A stretch of 64,000 nucleotides of DNA from Lysobacter sp. yr284 (GTDB taxonomy: Bacteria; Pseudomonadota; Gammaproteobacteria; Xanthomonadales; Xanthomonadaceae). The notes under the pieces were generated by a model. It did not search any database. It was not told the origin of the DNA and saw only the letters and a program-made list of their open reading frames with translations. Both the position numbers and the translations under genes were made by a program. The number at the start of each line of letters is the position of its first letter. Position 1 is the first letter of the stretch. The stretch is from NCBI RefSeq assembly GCF_900107375.1, contig NZ_FNPT01000009.1, positions 40,262-104,261 of the forward strand, in the 5' to 3' direction. This document shows, piece by piece, positions 50,347-60,327 of the stretch.

Positions 50347-51294
50347 TTGAACACGATGCGCACTAACCCGACGCGCAAACGCAGCTGGCGCAACGTCGAC
50401 GGCCTGCTGCTGCTCGACAAGCCGCAGGGCCTGAGCTCGAACCAGGCCCTGCAACAGGCCCGCCACCTGTTCCGCGCCGAGAAGGGCGGCCACACCGGCA
50501 GCCTCGATCCGCTCGCCACCGGCCTGCTGCCGCTGTGCTTCGGCGAGGCGACCAAGATCGCCGGCCTGCTGCTCGGCGCGCGCAAGGCCTACATCGCCAC
50601 CGCCGTGCTCGGCCTGACCACCGACAGCGACGACGCCGACGGCGCGCCGCTGCGCGAGCGGCCGGTGCCCGAATTCGACGCGGCGCAGATCGAAGCGGCG
50701 CTGGCGCCGCTGCGCGGAACCATCCTGCAGCGCGCGCCGATCTATTCCGCGCTCAAGCAGGGCGGCGAGCCGCTGTACGCCAAGGCCCGCCGCGGCGAGG
50801 CCATCGAAGCGCCCGAGCGCGAAGTCAGCGTGCACTCGCTGACCCTGACCGGCCGCGACGGCCCGCGCCTGCAACTGCACATCGAATGCGGCTCGGGCAC
50901 CTACGTGCGCAGCCTGGTCCGCGACCTCGGCGAGACGCTGGGCTGCGGCGCCCACGTGGCGACGCTGCGGCGGCTGTGGGTCGAACCGTTCCTGGCCCCG
51001 GCGATGGTGACCCTGGAGCAGCTGCGCGAGCTGTCCGAACGCGGCGACGAACGCGTCCTCGACGCATTGCTGCTGCCGATCGAGGCCGGGCTGAGCGGAT
51101 TCGAGCAGGTCGCCCTGGACGCCGCCTCCGCCCAGCGGCTCGGCCACGGCCAGGCGGTGGCCTGCGCCGAGGGCGAACCCGGGCTGGTCGCGATCTATGG
51201 CGAGACCGGCCGTTGCCTGGGCCTGGGCCTGCGCCAGGGCGGCGGGCGCCTGCAGCCGCAGCGGCTGTTCCGCTGGGCGGCGCAGGGCGGTTGA
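50347..51294 (+). CDS. truB: tRNA pseudouridine(55) synthase
   Basis: A 315-residue enzyme that makes pseudouridine 55 in the T-loop of tRNAs. Catalytic Asp54 lies in [38 protein letters not shown] and [15 protein letters not shown] motifs are present. The C-terminal PUA-like domain is included. The start is taken as TTG at 50347, six bases after AAGG; the ATG at 50356 three codons later is a fair alternative. Confidence 0.95.
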   Translation: MNTMRTNPTRKRSWRNVDGLLLLDKPQGLSSNQALQQARHLFRAEKGGHTGSLDPLATGLLPLCFGEATKIAGLLLGARKAYIATAVLGLTTDSDDADGAPLRERPVPEFDAAQIEAALAPLRGTILQRAPIYSALKQGGEPLYAKARRGEAIEAPEREVSVHSLTLTGRDGPRLQLHIECGSGTYVRSLVRDLGETLGCGAHVATLRRLWVEPFLAPAMVTLEQLRELSERGDERVLDALLLPIEAGLSGFEQVALDAASAQRLGHGQAVACAEGEPGLVAIYGETGRCLGLGLRQGGGRLQPQRLFRWAAQGG

Positions 51295-51404
51295 GCGCGG
51301 CGCGGGCCGCAGCCGCATGAACGGGCGGCGCGGCGTCGCCGCGGACGTACGCCCGGCCGCGGCCGCCGATCGTCGCGAGCGCCTCGATTCATACCGGCCA
51401 AAGG

Positions 51405-51433
51405 TCGCAATCGTCGCAACGGGCTGTTACAAT
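51405..51433 (+). promoter_or_regulatory. Possible promoter upstream of rpsO
   Basis: TACAAT at 51428-51433 is a good -10; a weak -35 TCGCAA (51405-51410) is 17 bases upstream. The resulting leader of about 140 bases could hold the S15 autoregulatory structure. Confidence 0.45.
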
Positions 51434-51580
51434 CTCGCCGCTTTTCAAGCACTTCCAACCGGAAATCGCCTGGATTGCGATCCCCAACCATAGCAAGCGG
51501 CGGGCCAGGCGGTGCGTCGGAGCGGTGTTGACCGCGCCGATTCGCTTCTGCGGGCCGCGCATCTAGATAGAGAAGACACC

Positions 51581-51841
51581 ATGTCGATCGACACCCAGAA
51601 AGTCATTGAAGACAACAAGCGCGGCGCCAACGACACCGGTTCGCCGGAAGTCCAGGTCGCCCTGCTGACCGCCCGCATCGAACAGCTGACCGGCCACTTC
51701 AAGACCCACAAGCAGGACCACCACAGCCGTCGCGGCCTGCTGATGATGGTCAACCGCCGTCGCAGCCTGCTCGACTACCTCAAGCGCAAAGACAACGAGC
51801 GCTACAAGGCCCTGATCGAGAAGCTCGGCCTGCGCCGCTAA
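51581..51841 (+). CDS. rpsO: 30S ribosomal protein S15 (uS15)
   Basis: An 86-residue helical ribosomal protein that binds the 16S rRNA central domain. Motifs [20 protein letters not shown] and [20 protein letters not shown] are canonical. The ATG follows AGAGAAGACACC. It is followed by its own terminator, then pnp, the E. coli order. Confidence 0.98.
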   Translation: MSIDTQKVIEDNKRGANDTGSPEVQVALLTARIEQLTGHFKTHKQDHHSRRGLLMMVNRRRSLLDYLKRKDNERYKALIEKLGLRR

Positions 51842-51852
51842 TCGGACACCCC

Positions 51853-51885
51853 ACCGCGGCGCAGCGATGCGCCGCGGTTTGTTTT
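51853..51885 (+). terminator. Rho-independent terminator of rpsO
   Basis: An 11-bp perfect stem ACCGCGGCGCA/TGCGCCGCGGT with a GCGA loop and a TTTGTTTT tail, 12 bases after the stop. Confidence 0.93.
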
Positions 51886-52100
51886 GGCGGAGACGAAACC
51901 TCCGCCGGGCGATGCAGGACGCAGCGCCGCCAGCGACGAAACGCGAGCGCGATCGTCGAACTGGACCGGCCCTCGGGCCACGTGCGACGCGGCGCGGAGC
52001 GCGCGCGGAACACAACCATCCTCAGGTCGCTTGCGCCGGCGGCCGACCGGAGCGGGGCAAGGGCCTCGACCGGCACGCATAGATACCGAAGGAACCCACC

Positions 52101-54209
52101 GTGGCAAAAATTACCAAGACCTTCCAGTACGGCAACCATCAGGTGACCCTGGAGACCGGCGAAATCGCCCGTCAGGCCGGCGGCGCCGTCATCGTCAAGA
52201 TGGACGACACCGTGCTGCTGGTGACCGCCGTCGCCGCCAAGAGCGCGCGCGAGGGGCAGGATTTCTTCCCGCTCACCGTCGATTACCAGGAGAAGTTCTA
52301 CGCCGGCGGCCGCATCCCGGGCGGCTTCTTCAAGCGCGAGGGCCGCGCGACGGAGAAGGAAACCCTGATCTCGCGCCTGATCGACCGTCCGATCCGCCCG
52401 CTGTTCCCGGAAGACTACCGTAACGAAGTGCAGATCATCGCCACGGTGATGTCGCTCAATCCGGAAGTCGACGGCGACATCCCGGCGCTGATCGGCGCCT
52501 CGGCCGCGATGGCGCTGGCCGGCACCCCGTTCCAGGGCCCGATCGGCGCGGCCAAGGTCGGCTACAAGAACGGCCAGTACCTGCTCAACCCGACCGCCAC
52601 CGAGCTGGCCGACTCCGACCTGGAACTGGTCGTGGCCGGCACCTCCAACGCGGTGCTGATGGTCGAATCCGAAGCCGACATGCTGTCCGAAGAGGTCATG
52701 CTCGGCGCGGTGATGTTCGGCCATCGCGAGATGCAGAAGGTCATCAACATCATCAACGAGCTGGTCGTCGAAGCCGGCACCAAGCCGTCGAGCTGGGAAG
52801 CTCCGGCCAAGAACGAAGCGCTGATCGGCGCGCTCAAGGAAGCGGTGGGCGACCAGCTCGCCGGCGCCTTCCAGGTGCGCGACAAGCTGCAGCGCCGCGA
52901 CGCCATCGGCGCGATCAAGAAGGACGTGCTGCTGTCGCTGGCCGGCCGCGCCGAAGCCGACGGCTGGTCCACGGGCGAACTGTCGAAGGAATTCGGCGAG
53001 CTCGAGTACCAGACCATGCGCAGCTCGGTGCTCGACACCAAGATCCGCATCGACGGCCGCGCGCTCGACACCGTGCGCCCGATCTCCTCGAAGGTCGGCG
53101 TGCTGCCGCGCACCCACGGCTCCTCGCTGTTCACCCGCGGCGAAACCCAGGCCATCGTGGTCGCCACCCTCGGCACCGCGCGCGACGGCCAGATCATCGA
53201 CGCCGTCTCGGGCGAGTACAAGGAACACTTCCTGTTCCACTACAACTTCCCGCCCTTCTCGGTCGGCGAGTGCGGCCGCATGATGGGCCCGAAGCGTCGC
53301 GAAATCGGCCACGGCCGCCTGGCCAAGCGCGGCGTGCTCGCCGTGATGCCGACCATGGAAGCGTTCCCGTACACCATCCGCGTGGTCTCGGAAATCACCG
53401 AGTCCAACGGCTCGTCGTCGATGGCTTCGGTCTGCGGCAGCTCGCTGGCGCTGATGGACGCGGGCGTGCCGATCAAGGCGCCGGTCGCCGGCATCGCCAT
53501 GGGCCTGGTCAAGGAAGGCGACAACTTCGTCGTCCTGTCCGACATCCTGGGCGATGAAGATCACCTCGGCGACATGGACTTCAAGGTCGCCGGCACGTCG
53601 GAAGGCATCTCGGCGCTGCAGATGGACATCAAGATCCAGGGCATCACCGAAGAGATCATGAAGGTCGCGCTGGAGCAGGCCAAGGCCGGCCGCCTGCACA
53701 TCCTCGGCGAGATGGCCCACGCCATCACCGAGTCGCGCTCGGAGCTGTCCGAGTACGCGCCGCGCCTGCTGACGATGAAGATCCACCCGGACAAGATCCG
53801 CGAAGTGATCGGCAAGGGCGGCTCGACCATCCAGGCGATCACCAAGGAAACCGGCACCCAGATCGACATCCAGGACGACGGCACCATCGTCATCGCCTCG
53901 GTCAACGCCGCCGCCGCGCAGGCCGCCAAGTCGCGCATCGACCAGATCGTCTCCGACGTCGAGCCGGGCCGCATCTACGAAGGCAAGGTCGCCAAGATCA
54001 TGGACTTCGGCGCGTTCGTGACCATCCTGCCGGGCAAGGACGGCCTGGTGCACGTCTCGCAGATCTCCAACGAGCGCGTCGAGAAGGTCTCCGACAAGCT
54101 CAAGGAAGGCGACGTGGTCAAGGTCAAGGTGCTGGAAGTCGACAAGCAGGGCCGCATCCGCCTGTCGATGAAGGCCGTGGAAGAAGGCGAGGGCGTCTCG
54201 GCCGAGTAA
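52101..54209 (+). CDS. pnp: Polyribonucleotide nucleotidyltransferase (PNPase)
   Basis: A 702-residue trimeric 3'-5' phosphorolytic exoribonuclease of the degradosome. Two RNase PH domains (about 1-210 and 300-545) flank a helical domain, followed by KH ([19 protein letters not shown], about 553-612) and S1 ([20 protein letters not shown], about 620-690). Catalytic-core motifs such as [32 protein letters not shown]-type and GRLAKRG are present. Start GTG at 52101 with AAGGAA upstream. The 258-base leader could carry the RNase III-processed hairpin known in E. coli, not verified here. Confidence 0.97.
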   Translation: MAKITKTFQYGNHQVTLETGEIARQAGGAVIVKMDDTVLLVTAVAAKSAREGQDFFPLTVDYQEKFYAGGRIPGGFFKREGRATEKETLISRLIDRPIRPLFPEDYRNEVQIIATVMSLNPEVDGDIPALIGASAAMALAGTPFQGPIGAAKVGYKNGQYLLNPTATELADSDLELVVAGTSNAVLMVESEADMLSEEVMLGAVMFGHREMQKVINIINELVVEAGTKPSSWEAPAKNEALIGALKEAVGDQLAGAFQVRDKLQRRDAIGAIKKDVLLSLAGRAEADGWSTGELSKEFGELEYQTMRSSVLDTKIRIDGRALDTVRPISSKVGVLPRTHGSSLFTRGETQAIVVATLGTARDGQIIDAVSGEYKEHFLFHYNFPPFSVGECGRMMGPKRREIGHGRLAKRGVLAVMPTMEAFPYTIRVVSEITESNGSSSMASVCGSSLALMDAGVPIKAPVAGIAMGLVKEGDNFVVLSDILGDEDHLGDMDFKVAGTSEGISALQMDIKIQGITEEIMKVALEQAKAGRLHILGEMAHAITESRSELSEYAPRLLTMKIHPDKIREVIGKGGSTIQAITKETGTQIDIQDDGTIVIASVNAAAAQAAKSRIDQIVSDVEPGRIYEGKVAKIMDFGAFVTILPGKDGLVHVSQISNERVEKVSDKLKEGDVVKVKVLEVDKQGRIRLSMKAVEEGEGVSAE

Positions 54210-54235
54210 TCGCCGGGCGACATCGCAGTAAACGA

Positions 54236-54265
54236 AAAAGCGGGCTTCGGCCCGCTTTTTCTTTG
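54236..54265 (+). terminator. Rho-independent terminator of pnp
   Basis: An 11-bp perfect stem AAAAAGCGGGC/GCCCGCTTTTT with a TTCG tetraloop and trailing TCTTT, 26 bases after the pnp stop. Confidence 0.96.
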
Positions 54266-54689
54266 TCCGCAAAACGGCCGCGACGCCTCGCGGCTCACGC
54301 CTGGGCACGCGTGGTGTGACCGATTCGGCCTGAAATTGCCTGCATCGCGACGGCATGTCCTGGTTCGGCGCGCAGCGGAGATAAACCCTGTCGATACGGA
54401 TTCAGACGGCCGCGAAGCGGCTTGGGGCCGCCGGATTCGACGGTAGGCGCGGATGCGCGAACGCGTTCGCTGGGTACGGCTCGCCGATTCCCGCGTGCAA
54501 AGCCCCGGCGGCGCGCCGATCGGACTGGGAGGCGGGGGCCTTGAGGATGTGCCTGGAGCGGTTTCGCGTTAGTGCGCCAACCGCGCCGCGGCGTGCCGCG
54601 CCTCGCCGCGGCGAACGCATCCGGTTGTCGCAGGAGTACGAAGCGCCGACGCCGGGCGCGACCCTGCAGCCGATGGTCAGCGCCGCGAG
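54266..54689. other. Non-coding stretch after pnp
   Basis: No gene is supported. A long minus-strand open frame crosses it but has a composition typical of GC-rich antisense frames (Arg/Ala/Gly/Pro). No repeat family member or promoter was recognised. Confidence 0.4.
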
Positions 54690-55152
54690 CCTTGCGGTGA
54701 GCGCACCGGCACGCCCGACGGCGTGACCTGCGGCGCCAACCGGATCTACAGCCATGCCGCGAACCCGGACGGCGGCGACTGCGCAGGCACTCTGTGCGCG
54801 TGCGGTCCGGTGCGGGTGCGTGGCGACGATTTCACCGCGCCGGCCTTGCGCACCCAGGTGCGGACGAATGCGGGCCATGCCCGCTGGACGGCAGGCGACC
54901 CCACCGCGTCCTCGGTGGATATGGCGACGATCGGGCTCTCGCTGGGCCTGCCCACGCTCGCCGCGACCCGGGCGTCCAACGACGCTGCCGGCAACGTTCG
55001 CGTTCAGCGGCGGCAACGGCATCGCCGGCCACGCCACCGCCGCCAGCGGCCAGTGCTTGCCCGGCGCCGCCGGCGCGTTGCCGGCGCGGGCGTCGGCGAG
55101 CACGGCGCCCCCGAGGCCGCGACCGCAGCCAGGCGGCCTCAGCGTGTCCTGA
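54690..55152 (+). pseudogene. Probable decayed gene, frameshifted
   Basis: About 100 codons in one frame (GERTGTPDGVTCGANRIYS onward to ASNDAAGN) have the GC-ending codon bias of real genes. Near 54994 this bias jumps to the next frame (FAFSGGNGIAGHATAASG) and runs to a TGA at about 55150. One extra base would explain it. There is no start codon or ribosome binding site in the right place. Further bias in a third reading (CYTKDTDPGWAGDKGDALV) continues at 55222-55310, and GLSLGLP there resembles MGLSLKLD. Its family is unknown; Cys-rich secreted style suggests an extracellular protein. Confidence 0.35.
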
Positions 55153-55190
55153 TCGACCCCCGGCGCACGATTCAGGTCAGGAAGTATTCG

Positions 55191-55227
55191 GTAGCAGGGG
55201 TTCGCGGGTCCGCGAACGGACTGCTAC
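55191..55227. other. Two-step hairpin upstream of the repeat-protein gene
   Basis: Outer stem GTAGCAG/CTGCTAC and inner stem GTTCGCGG/CCGCGAAC (8 bp, GT tip) separated by GG and GGA internal loops. It ends 145 bases before the start of the large gene. It may be a regulatory leader structure or a degenerate GTAG-type repeat. Confidence 0.55.
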
Positions 55228-55371
55228 ACCAAAGACACAGACCCCGGCTGGGCAGGGGACAAAGGGGATGCGCTGGTGATGGGGCTGAGCTTGAAGCTGG
55301 ATTCGGTGGCGCCAATCGGCCGCGACGCGGGGGTCGCTACCGGCGTCGGGTTGTTTCAGGGGGATAACACA

Positions 55372-58300
55372 ATGGAATCGATCCGAACGGCTGTCGCGCG
55401 ACGCGCAGCCCATACCGGCATGACGGACGCAGCAGGCCCGCAGCGGGCTACGGCGGCGCCGAGGCCCGCCGGTTCGCGATACGCGCTCCTGGCGCTGCTG
55501 GTACTGGCCGGCATGGTGCCGTTCCACGCGGCGCAGGCGCAGGTCACGGTCTTCGACGAGACCTTCACCGGTGGCAATGCGTCGGCCACCGCCACCAATC
55601 CCACACTGATTACCAACTACGTTGGCGCCCCGCCGGAGAACATGACCTTCACCACGACTCCGGCGTGGTCGAATACAGGCACTTGCAATGGCATTGTGGC
55701 GTCTTGGTCGCAAGCTGCTAACAGTCCGGTCGGCACAGCACATTGCGGCGGCTTCCAGTCGTGGTGGAACAACGTGCAGGGTTTGGCGCTCGCAATGGGC
55801 GCTTACGATGCCAACCTCCCGAACGGTCAGAATGCGACGAACGCCGGCACGGCGGCTACCGAGAATCTGTCGGTCGCGGCTTACACGGGCGCCAACCCTG
55901 GTGCCCCGAACACGATCATCCAGAACGCAACGCCGATTGCGTTGCCTGTCAGCCCGGCAGGCGGCAGCGGCCGCTTCGTGACGCTCCGCTTCACTGCTGC
56001 CGCAATGAACTGCGGTGCACCGGGCGCATCCGATCCCGTGATTACGTTTGCATTGAATGGCACCGAGCTGGACCTCGCGGCGGGTGGCACGAATCTCTGC
56101 CGCGGGGGACTGAACCCCAGGACCTACTCCATTCCCGCCAAGGGGAGCGCGTCCGCCACAACAGCTCGCGTTGCCGCTTTCTACCCCAATGGCAGCCTCT
56201 CGAGGCTACTCACGGCCCCCATCACCGTCCGCTTGACCAACCGTGTAGCCACCGGCAGCGGCAACGACTGGGCCTGGGACAATTTCACCGTGGTCGACGT
56301 GACGCCCTCGGTCACCAAGGCGGTGGACGGGCTGGATTATGTCGGCCAGACCAAGCGTCTGACCTTCACCGTCACCAATACCACCGGCGACAACGGGCTC
56401 AAGAACGGCTGGGCCTTCACCGACACCTTGCCTGCCAACGTCACCGTGGCCAATCCGGCCGGCGTGACCGTTGGCGGTGCGGCGGGCTGCTCGGCGACCA
56501 CCTCCGGCACCGTTGCGGGCGGCAACGCCATCGTCGTCACCGGCGGCAACCTGCCGGCCGGCACCGCGGGCGGCACGGCGACCACCTGCACCATCGCGGT
56601 CGATGTGGTCAGCACCGTGCCCGGCATCTACATCAACAACGGCAGCAATTTCACCTCGTCGACGGGTTTGAACGTCCCCACCGTCGATACGCAGATGGAA
56701 TGGGTGCGCAACACCGTGACCGTCACCAAGATCACCCAAAACGGCACGGGGGCTTTCAGCTTCACCAACGGCAACGACACCGCAACAGGCAGCCTGCCTT
56801 ACACCATCACCACGACTGCCGCGGGCGCGCCCGGCACGGCCGGTCCGCAGCGCATCCTGACCGCTGCCAGCGCAACGGCTACCACCACCTTGAGCGAAGC
56901 GGCGGTCGCCGGCTGGGCGGTGACCGGCACGCCGGCCTGCACCGTGGGCGGCGCTGCGCTGGCCGGCGTGGCCTATGCCGCCGGCACGCGAACGCTGACC
57001 TTGCCCGCGTTGCCGGTCGTGACCGGCGGCAGGGATGTGCAGTGCAGCTTCATCAACTCGCGCCAGACCGTGACCGTGGTCAAGAGCGTCACCAACGACA
57101 ACGGCGGCAACGCGACCGCGGCCAACTTCAACATCGTGTTCAACGGCAGCGCGGTGAGCTTCGGCGCCCCGACCGGATCGGCGCCGACCCTGACGTATTC
57201 GACGAATGCGATTGAAGTTCCTGTCGGCACCTATGCCTTGAGCGAAGCCGACGTGGCCGGCTACACCGAAGGCACGTGGACCTGCACCGGCACCGGCGTG
57301 ACCATGAACTCCACCGCGTTCGACAACGGCAGCGTGACCCTGGCCGACGGCGCGAGCGCCACCTGCACCATCACCAACGACGACACCGCGGCCGCGCTGA
57401 CCTTGCGCAAGACCGTGGTCAACGACAACGGCGGCACCGCGGTGGCGACGGCCTGGACCTTGAACGCCGCCGGCCCGACCCCGATCAGCGGCGCGCACGG
57501 CGCGGCGGCGGTGACCAATGCCGCGGTCGGCGCGGGCACGTACACCTTGTCCGAGAACGGCGGGCCCGCGGGTTACACGGCGTCCGCCTACAGTTGCTCG
57601 ATCGACGGCGGCGCGGCCGTCGCCGGCAATACGCTGGCGCTGGGCAGCGGCCAGAGCGCGGTGTGCACCGTCACCAACGACGACACCCCGGCCACGCTGA
57701 CGCTGCGCAAGAGCGTGGTCAACGACAACGGCGGCACCGCGGTGGCGACGGCCTGGACCTTGAACGCGGCCGGCCCGACCCCGATCAGCGGCGCGCACGG
57801 CGCGGCGGCGGTGACCGATGCCGCGGTCGGCGCGGGCACGTACACCTTGTCCGAGAACGGCGGGCCGGCCGGCTATACGGCCTCGGCCTACAGCTGTTCG
57901 ATCGACGGCGGCGCGGCCGTCGTCGGCGACACGCTGGCGTTGGTCAACGGCCAGAACGCGGTCTGCACCGTCACCAACGACGACACCCCGGCCACGCTGA
58001 CCTTGCAAAAGATCGTGGTTAACGACAGCGGCGGCACCGCGGTGGCGACGGCGTGGACCTTGAACGCGGCCGGCCCGACCCCGATCAGCGGCGCTCACGG
58101 CGCGGCGGCGGTGACCGGTGCGGCGGTCAGCGCGGGCACCTATACGCTGTCGGAAACGGGCGGCCCTGGCGGCTACGCCGCCTCGGCCTATAGCTGCTCG
58201 ATCGATGGCGGCGCGGCCGTCGCCGGCAATTCGTTGACCCTGGCCAACGGCCAGAGCGCGGTCTGCGCCATCACCAACGATGACCAGCCGGCGCGGTTGA

Positions 58301-60093
58301 CCTTGCAGAAGAACGTGATCAACGACAGTGGCGGTACGGTGCAACGCACGGCCTGGACCTTGAACGCTGCCGGCCCGACACCGATCAGCGGCACGCATGG
58401 CGCGGCGCCGGTGACCAATGCGGCGGTCACCGCCGGCGCCTACACGCTGTCGGAGACCGGCCCGGCCGGCTACAACGCCGGCGCCTGGCAATGCACCAAC
58501 GGCGTGACCGTGAACGGGAACAGCCAGATCACCCTGGCCAACGGCGCAACCACCAGCTGCACGATCACCAACAACGACCGGCCGACGGTGCTGTCGCTGC
58601 TCAAGACCGTGGTCAACGACAACGGCGGCACCCGGGTAGCCGCCAACTGGACGCTGAGGGCCGCCGGCCCGTCGACGATCAGCGGCGCGGCGCCGGTCCT
58701 GCTCCGAACAGTGAATCCTGGTACCTACACCCTGTCCGAAACTGGGCCGGGGGGCTACACGGCCAGCGCCTGGACGTGCACTGGCGGGTTGACCGTGACG
58801 GGAGGAAACCAGGTCATTGTGCCAACTGGTTTCAACGGTGCTTGCAGCATCACCAACAACGACCAGCCGGCGCAGCTGACCCTGCAGAAAACCGTGGTCA
58901 ACGACAATGGCGGTGCGGCCGTCGCGACCGACTGGACGCTGGCGGCGGCCGGCCCGACCGCGATCAGCGGCACGCACGGCGCGACCACGGTGACCAATGC
59001 GACGGTCAACGCGGGCACCTACGTCCTGTCCGAAAATGGTGGCCCGGCCGGCTATACGGCTTCGGCCTATAGCTGTTCGATCAATGGCGGTGCGGCGGTC
59101 GCCGGCAATTCGCTGGCCTTGGCCAACGGCCAGAACGCGGTGTGCACCATCACCAACGACGACACGCCGGCCACGCTGACCTTGCAAAAGACCGTGGTCA
59201 ACGACGACGGCGGCACCGCGGTGGCGACGGCCTGGACCTTGAACGCGGCCGGCCCGACGCAGATCAGCGGTACGCACGGCGCGGCGGCGGTGACCAACGT
59301 GGCGGTCGGCGCGGGCACCTACACGTTGTCGGAAAACGGCGGCCCGGCCGGCTACGCGGCTTCGGACTACAGCTGTTCGATCGACGGCGGCGCGGCGGTC
59401 GCCGGCAACTCGGTGACGCTGGCCGGCGGCCAGAACGCGGTGTGCACCGTGACCAACGACGACACGCCGGCCACGCTGACGCTGCGCAAGAGCGTGGTCA
59501 ACGACAACGGCGGCACCGCGGTGGCGACGGCCTGGACCTTGAACGCGGCCGGCCCGACCCCGATCAGCGGCGCCCATGGCGCAGCGGCGGTGACCGATGC
59601 GGCAGTCGGCGCGGGCACCTACACGTTGTCGGAAAGCGGCGGCCCTGCCGGGTACACGGCTTCGGCCTACAGCTGCTCGATCGACGGCGGCGCGGCGGTC
59701 GCCGGCGATTCGGTGACGCTGGCCAACGGCCAGAGCGCGGTGTGCACCGTCACCAACGACGATAGCAACGAAGCCGACCTGTCGATCACCAAGAGCAATA
59801 CCTATACGCCGGCCGATCCCAGCGACCAGGCCGGCGACACGGTGGTCGCCGGAGCGGCCACGACGTATACGGTGGTGGTGACCAACAACGGCCCGGCCAC
59901 GGTCGTCGGCGCGGTGGTGCGCGATACGCCGCAGGCGGGATTGGACTGTCCGGCGGCGAATCCGGTGACCTGCAGCGGCGCGGCCTGTCCGGGCGGAGCG
60001 ATCACCGTCGGCGACCTGGGCGGCGGAGTGACGCTGGGCGCATTGGCGGCGGGCGCGACGGCGACGTTCGCCTTCAGCTGCGCGGTGCAGTAG
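55372..60093 (+). CDS. Large secreted repeat protein with eight SpaA/prealbumin-like domains
   Basis: A 1573-residue protein. A long N-region and signal peptide (hydrophobic 33-57, cleavage near AQA) precede an unrecognised lectin-like domain (about 58-310), a DUF11-like beta-sandwich (about 313-440), two diverged prealbumin-like units (about 445-675), eight near-identical 95-100-residue units (about 674-1466) and a C-terminal DUF11-like domain (1470-1573). Each unit has LTL(R/Q)K, LSE(N/T)GGPAGY and a terminal C(T/S)(V/I)TND motif, plus two cysteines. No LPXTG, IPTL-CTERM or autotransporter domain is seen, so anchoring is unclear. The ATG at 55372 has AGGGGG 8 bases upstream. Probable role: extracellular fibre or adhesin, by inference. 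The N-terminal third has visibly lower GC at third positions than neighbours. Confidence 0.85.
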   Translation: MESIRTAVARRAAHTGMTDAAGPQRATAAPRPAGSRYALLALLVLAGMVPFHAAQAQVTVFDETFTGGNASATATNPTLITNYVGAPPENMTFTTTPAWSNTGTCNGIVASWSQAANSPVGTAHCGGFQSWWNNVQGLALAMGAYDANLPNGQNATNAGTAATENLSVAAYTGANPGAPNTIIQNATPIALPVSPAGGSGRFVTLRFTAAAMNCGAPGASDPVITFALNGTELDLAAGGTNLCRGGLNPRTYSIPAKGSASATTARVAAFYPNGSLSRLLTAPITVRLTNRVATGSGNDWAWDNFTVVDVTPSVTKAVDGLDYVGQTKRLTFTVTNTTGDNGLKNGWAFTDTLPANVTVANPAGVTVGGAAGCSATTSGTVAGGNAIVVTGGNLPAGTAGGTATTCTIAVDVVSTVPGIYINNGSNFTSSTGLNVPTVDTQMEWVRNTVTVTKITQNGTGAFSFTNGNDTATGSLPYTITTTAAGAPGTAGPQRILTAASATATTTLSEAAVAGWAVTGTPACTVGGAALAGVAYAAGTRTLTLPALPVVTGGRDVQCSFINSRQTVTVVKSVTNDNGGNATAANFNIVFNGSAVSFGAPTGSAPTLTYSTNAIEVPVGTYALSEADVAGYTEGTWTCTGTGVTMNSTAFDNGSVTLADGASATCTITNDDTAAALTLRKTVVNDNGGTAVATAWTLNAAGPTPISGAHGAAAVTNAAVGAGTYTLSENGGPAGYTASAYSCSIDGGAAVAGNTLALGSGQSAVCTVTNDDTPATLTLRKSVVNDNGGTAVATAWTLNAAGPTPISGAHGAAAVTDAAVGAGTYTLSENGGPAGYTASAYSCSIDGGAAVVGDTLALVNGQNAVCTVTNDDTPATLTLQKIVVNDSGGTAVATAWTLNAAGPTPISGAHGAAAVTGAAVSAGTYTLSETGGPGGYAASAYSCSIDGGAAVAGNSLTLANGQSAVCAITNDDQPARLTLQKNVINDSGGTVQRTAWTLNAAGPTPISGTHGAAPVTNAAVTAGAYTLSETGPAGYNAGAWQCTNGVTVNGNSQITLANGATTSCTITNNDRPTVLSLLKTVVNDNGGTRVAANWTLRAAGPSTISGAAPVLLRTVNPGTYTLSETGPGGYTASAWTCTGGLTVTGGNQVIVPTGFNGACSITNNDQPAQLTLQKTVVNDNGGAAVATDWTLAAAGPTAISGTHGATTVTNATVNAGTYVLSENGGPAGYTASAYSCSINGGAAVAGNSLALANGQNAVCTITNDDTPATLTLQKTVVNDDGGTAVATAWTLNAAGPTQISGTHGAAAVTNVAVGAGTYTLSENGGPAGYAASDYSCSIDGGAAVAGNSVTLAGGQNAVCTVTNDDTPATLTLRKSVVNDNGGTAVATAWTLNAAGPTPISGAHGAAAVTDAAVGAGTYTLSESGGPAGYTASAYSCSIDGGAAVAGDSVTLANGQSAVCTVTNDDSNEADLSITKSNTYTPADPSDQAGDTVVAGAATTYTVVVTNNGPATVVGAVVRDTPQAGLDCPAANPVTCSGAACPGGAITVGDLGGGVTLGALAAGATATFAFSCAVQ
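57391..59769 (+). repeat. Eight tandem ~300-bp coding repeats
   Basis: Units start at 57391, 57691, 57991, 58291, 58585, 58870, 59170 and 59470, lengths 300, 300, 300, 294, 285, 300, 300 and 300 bases. Units 4 and 5 are the most diverged. Units 2 and 8 are identical over their first 104 bases although 1.8 kb apart, which suggests recent recombination or gene conversion. Confidence 0.95.
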
Positions 60094-60213
60094 TCCGGCT
60101 TCGTCGCAGGCGGTGGCGATGCGGATCGGGCCGCATCGCCGTTGCTCGCCAGCGTTCCGGCGCATAGCTCGATGAGCCGAATTACCGGCAGCACGCCACC
60201 GCCGACGCGACGC

Positions 60214-60249
60214 ACGAAGAGCGAGCCTGGGCTCGCTCTTCGTGTTTTT
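60214..60249. terminator. Terminator after the repeat-protein gene
   Basis: A 13-bp perfect stem ACGAAGAGCGAGC/GCTCGCTCTTCGT with a CTGG loop and GTTTTTG tail on the plus side. It is 120 bases after the stop codon and 78 bases from the end of the convergent MATE gene. Confidence 0.9.
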
Positions 60250-60327
60250 GCGGATACACGCCGGATCGGATCGGGTCGGCGTTCGGCGTTGCGACAGCCT
60301 GCGGCGACGCATCGCAGATGCGTCGGC

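Noticed and set aside
54402-55103. 233-codon minus-strand open frame after pnp
   Set aside because: Composition is that of an antisense frame, and codon bias supports the plus strand over most of its length.
57391-59769. Regular 300-bp repeat as a non-coding satellite
   Set aside because: It is in frame inside a single long coding region and differences between units are mostly silent or conservative.
56206-60312. Long minus-strand open frame opposite the repeat protein
   Set aside because: It mirrors the tandem repeats and is Arg/Gly/Ala-rich; the plus-strand frame has signal peptide, domains and ribosome binding site.
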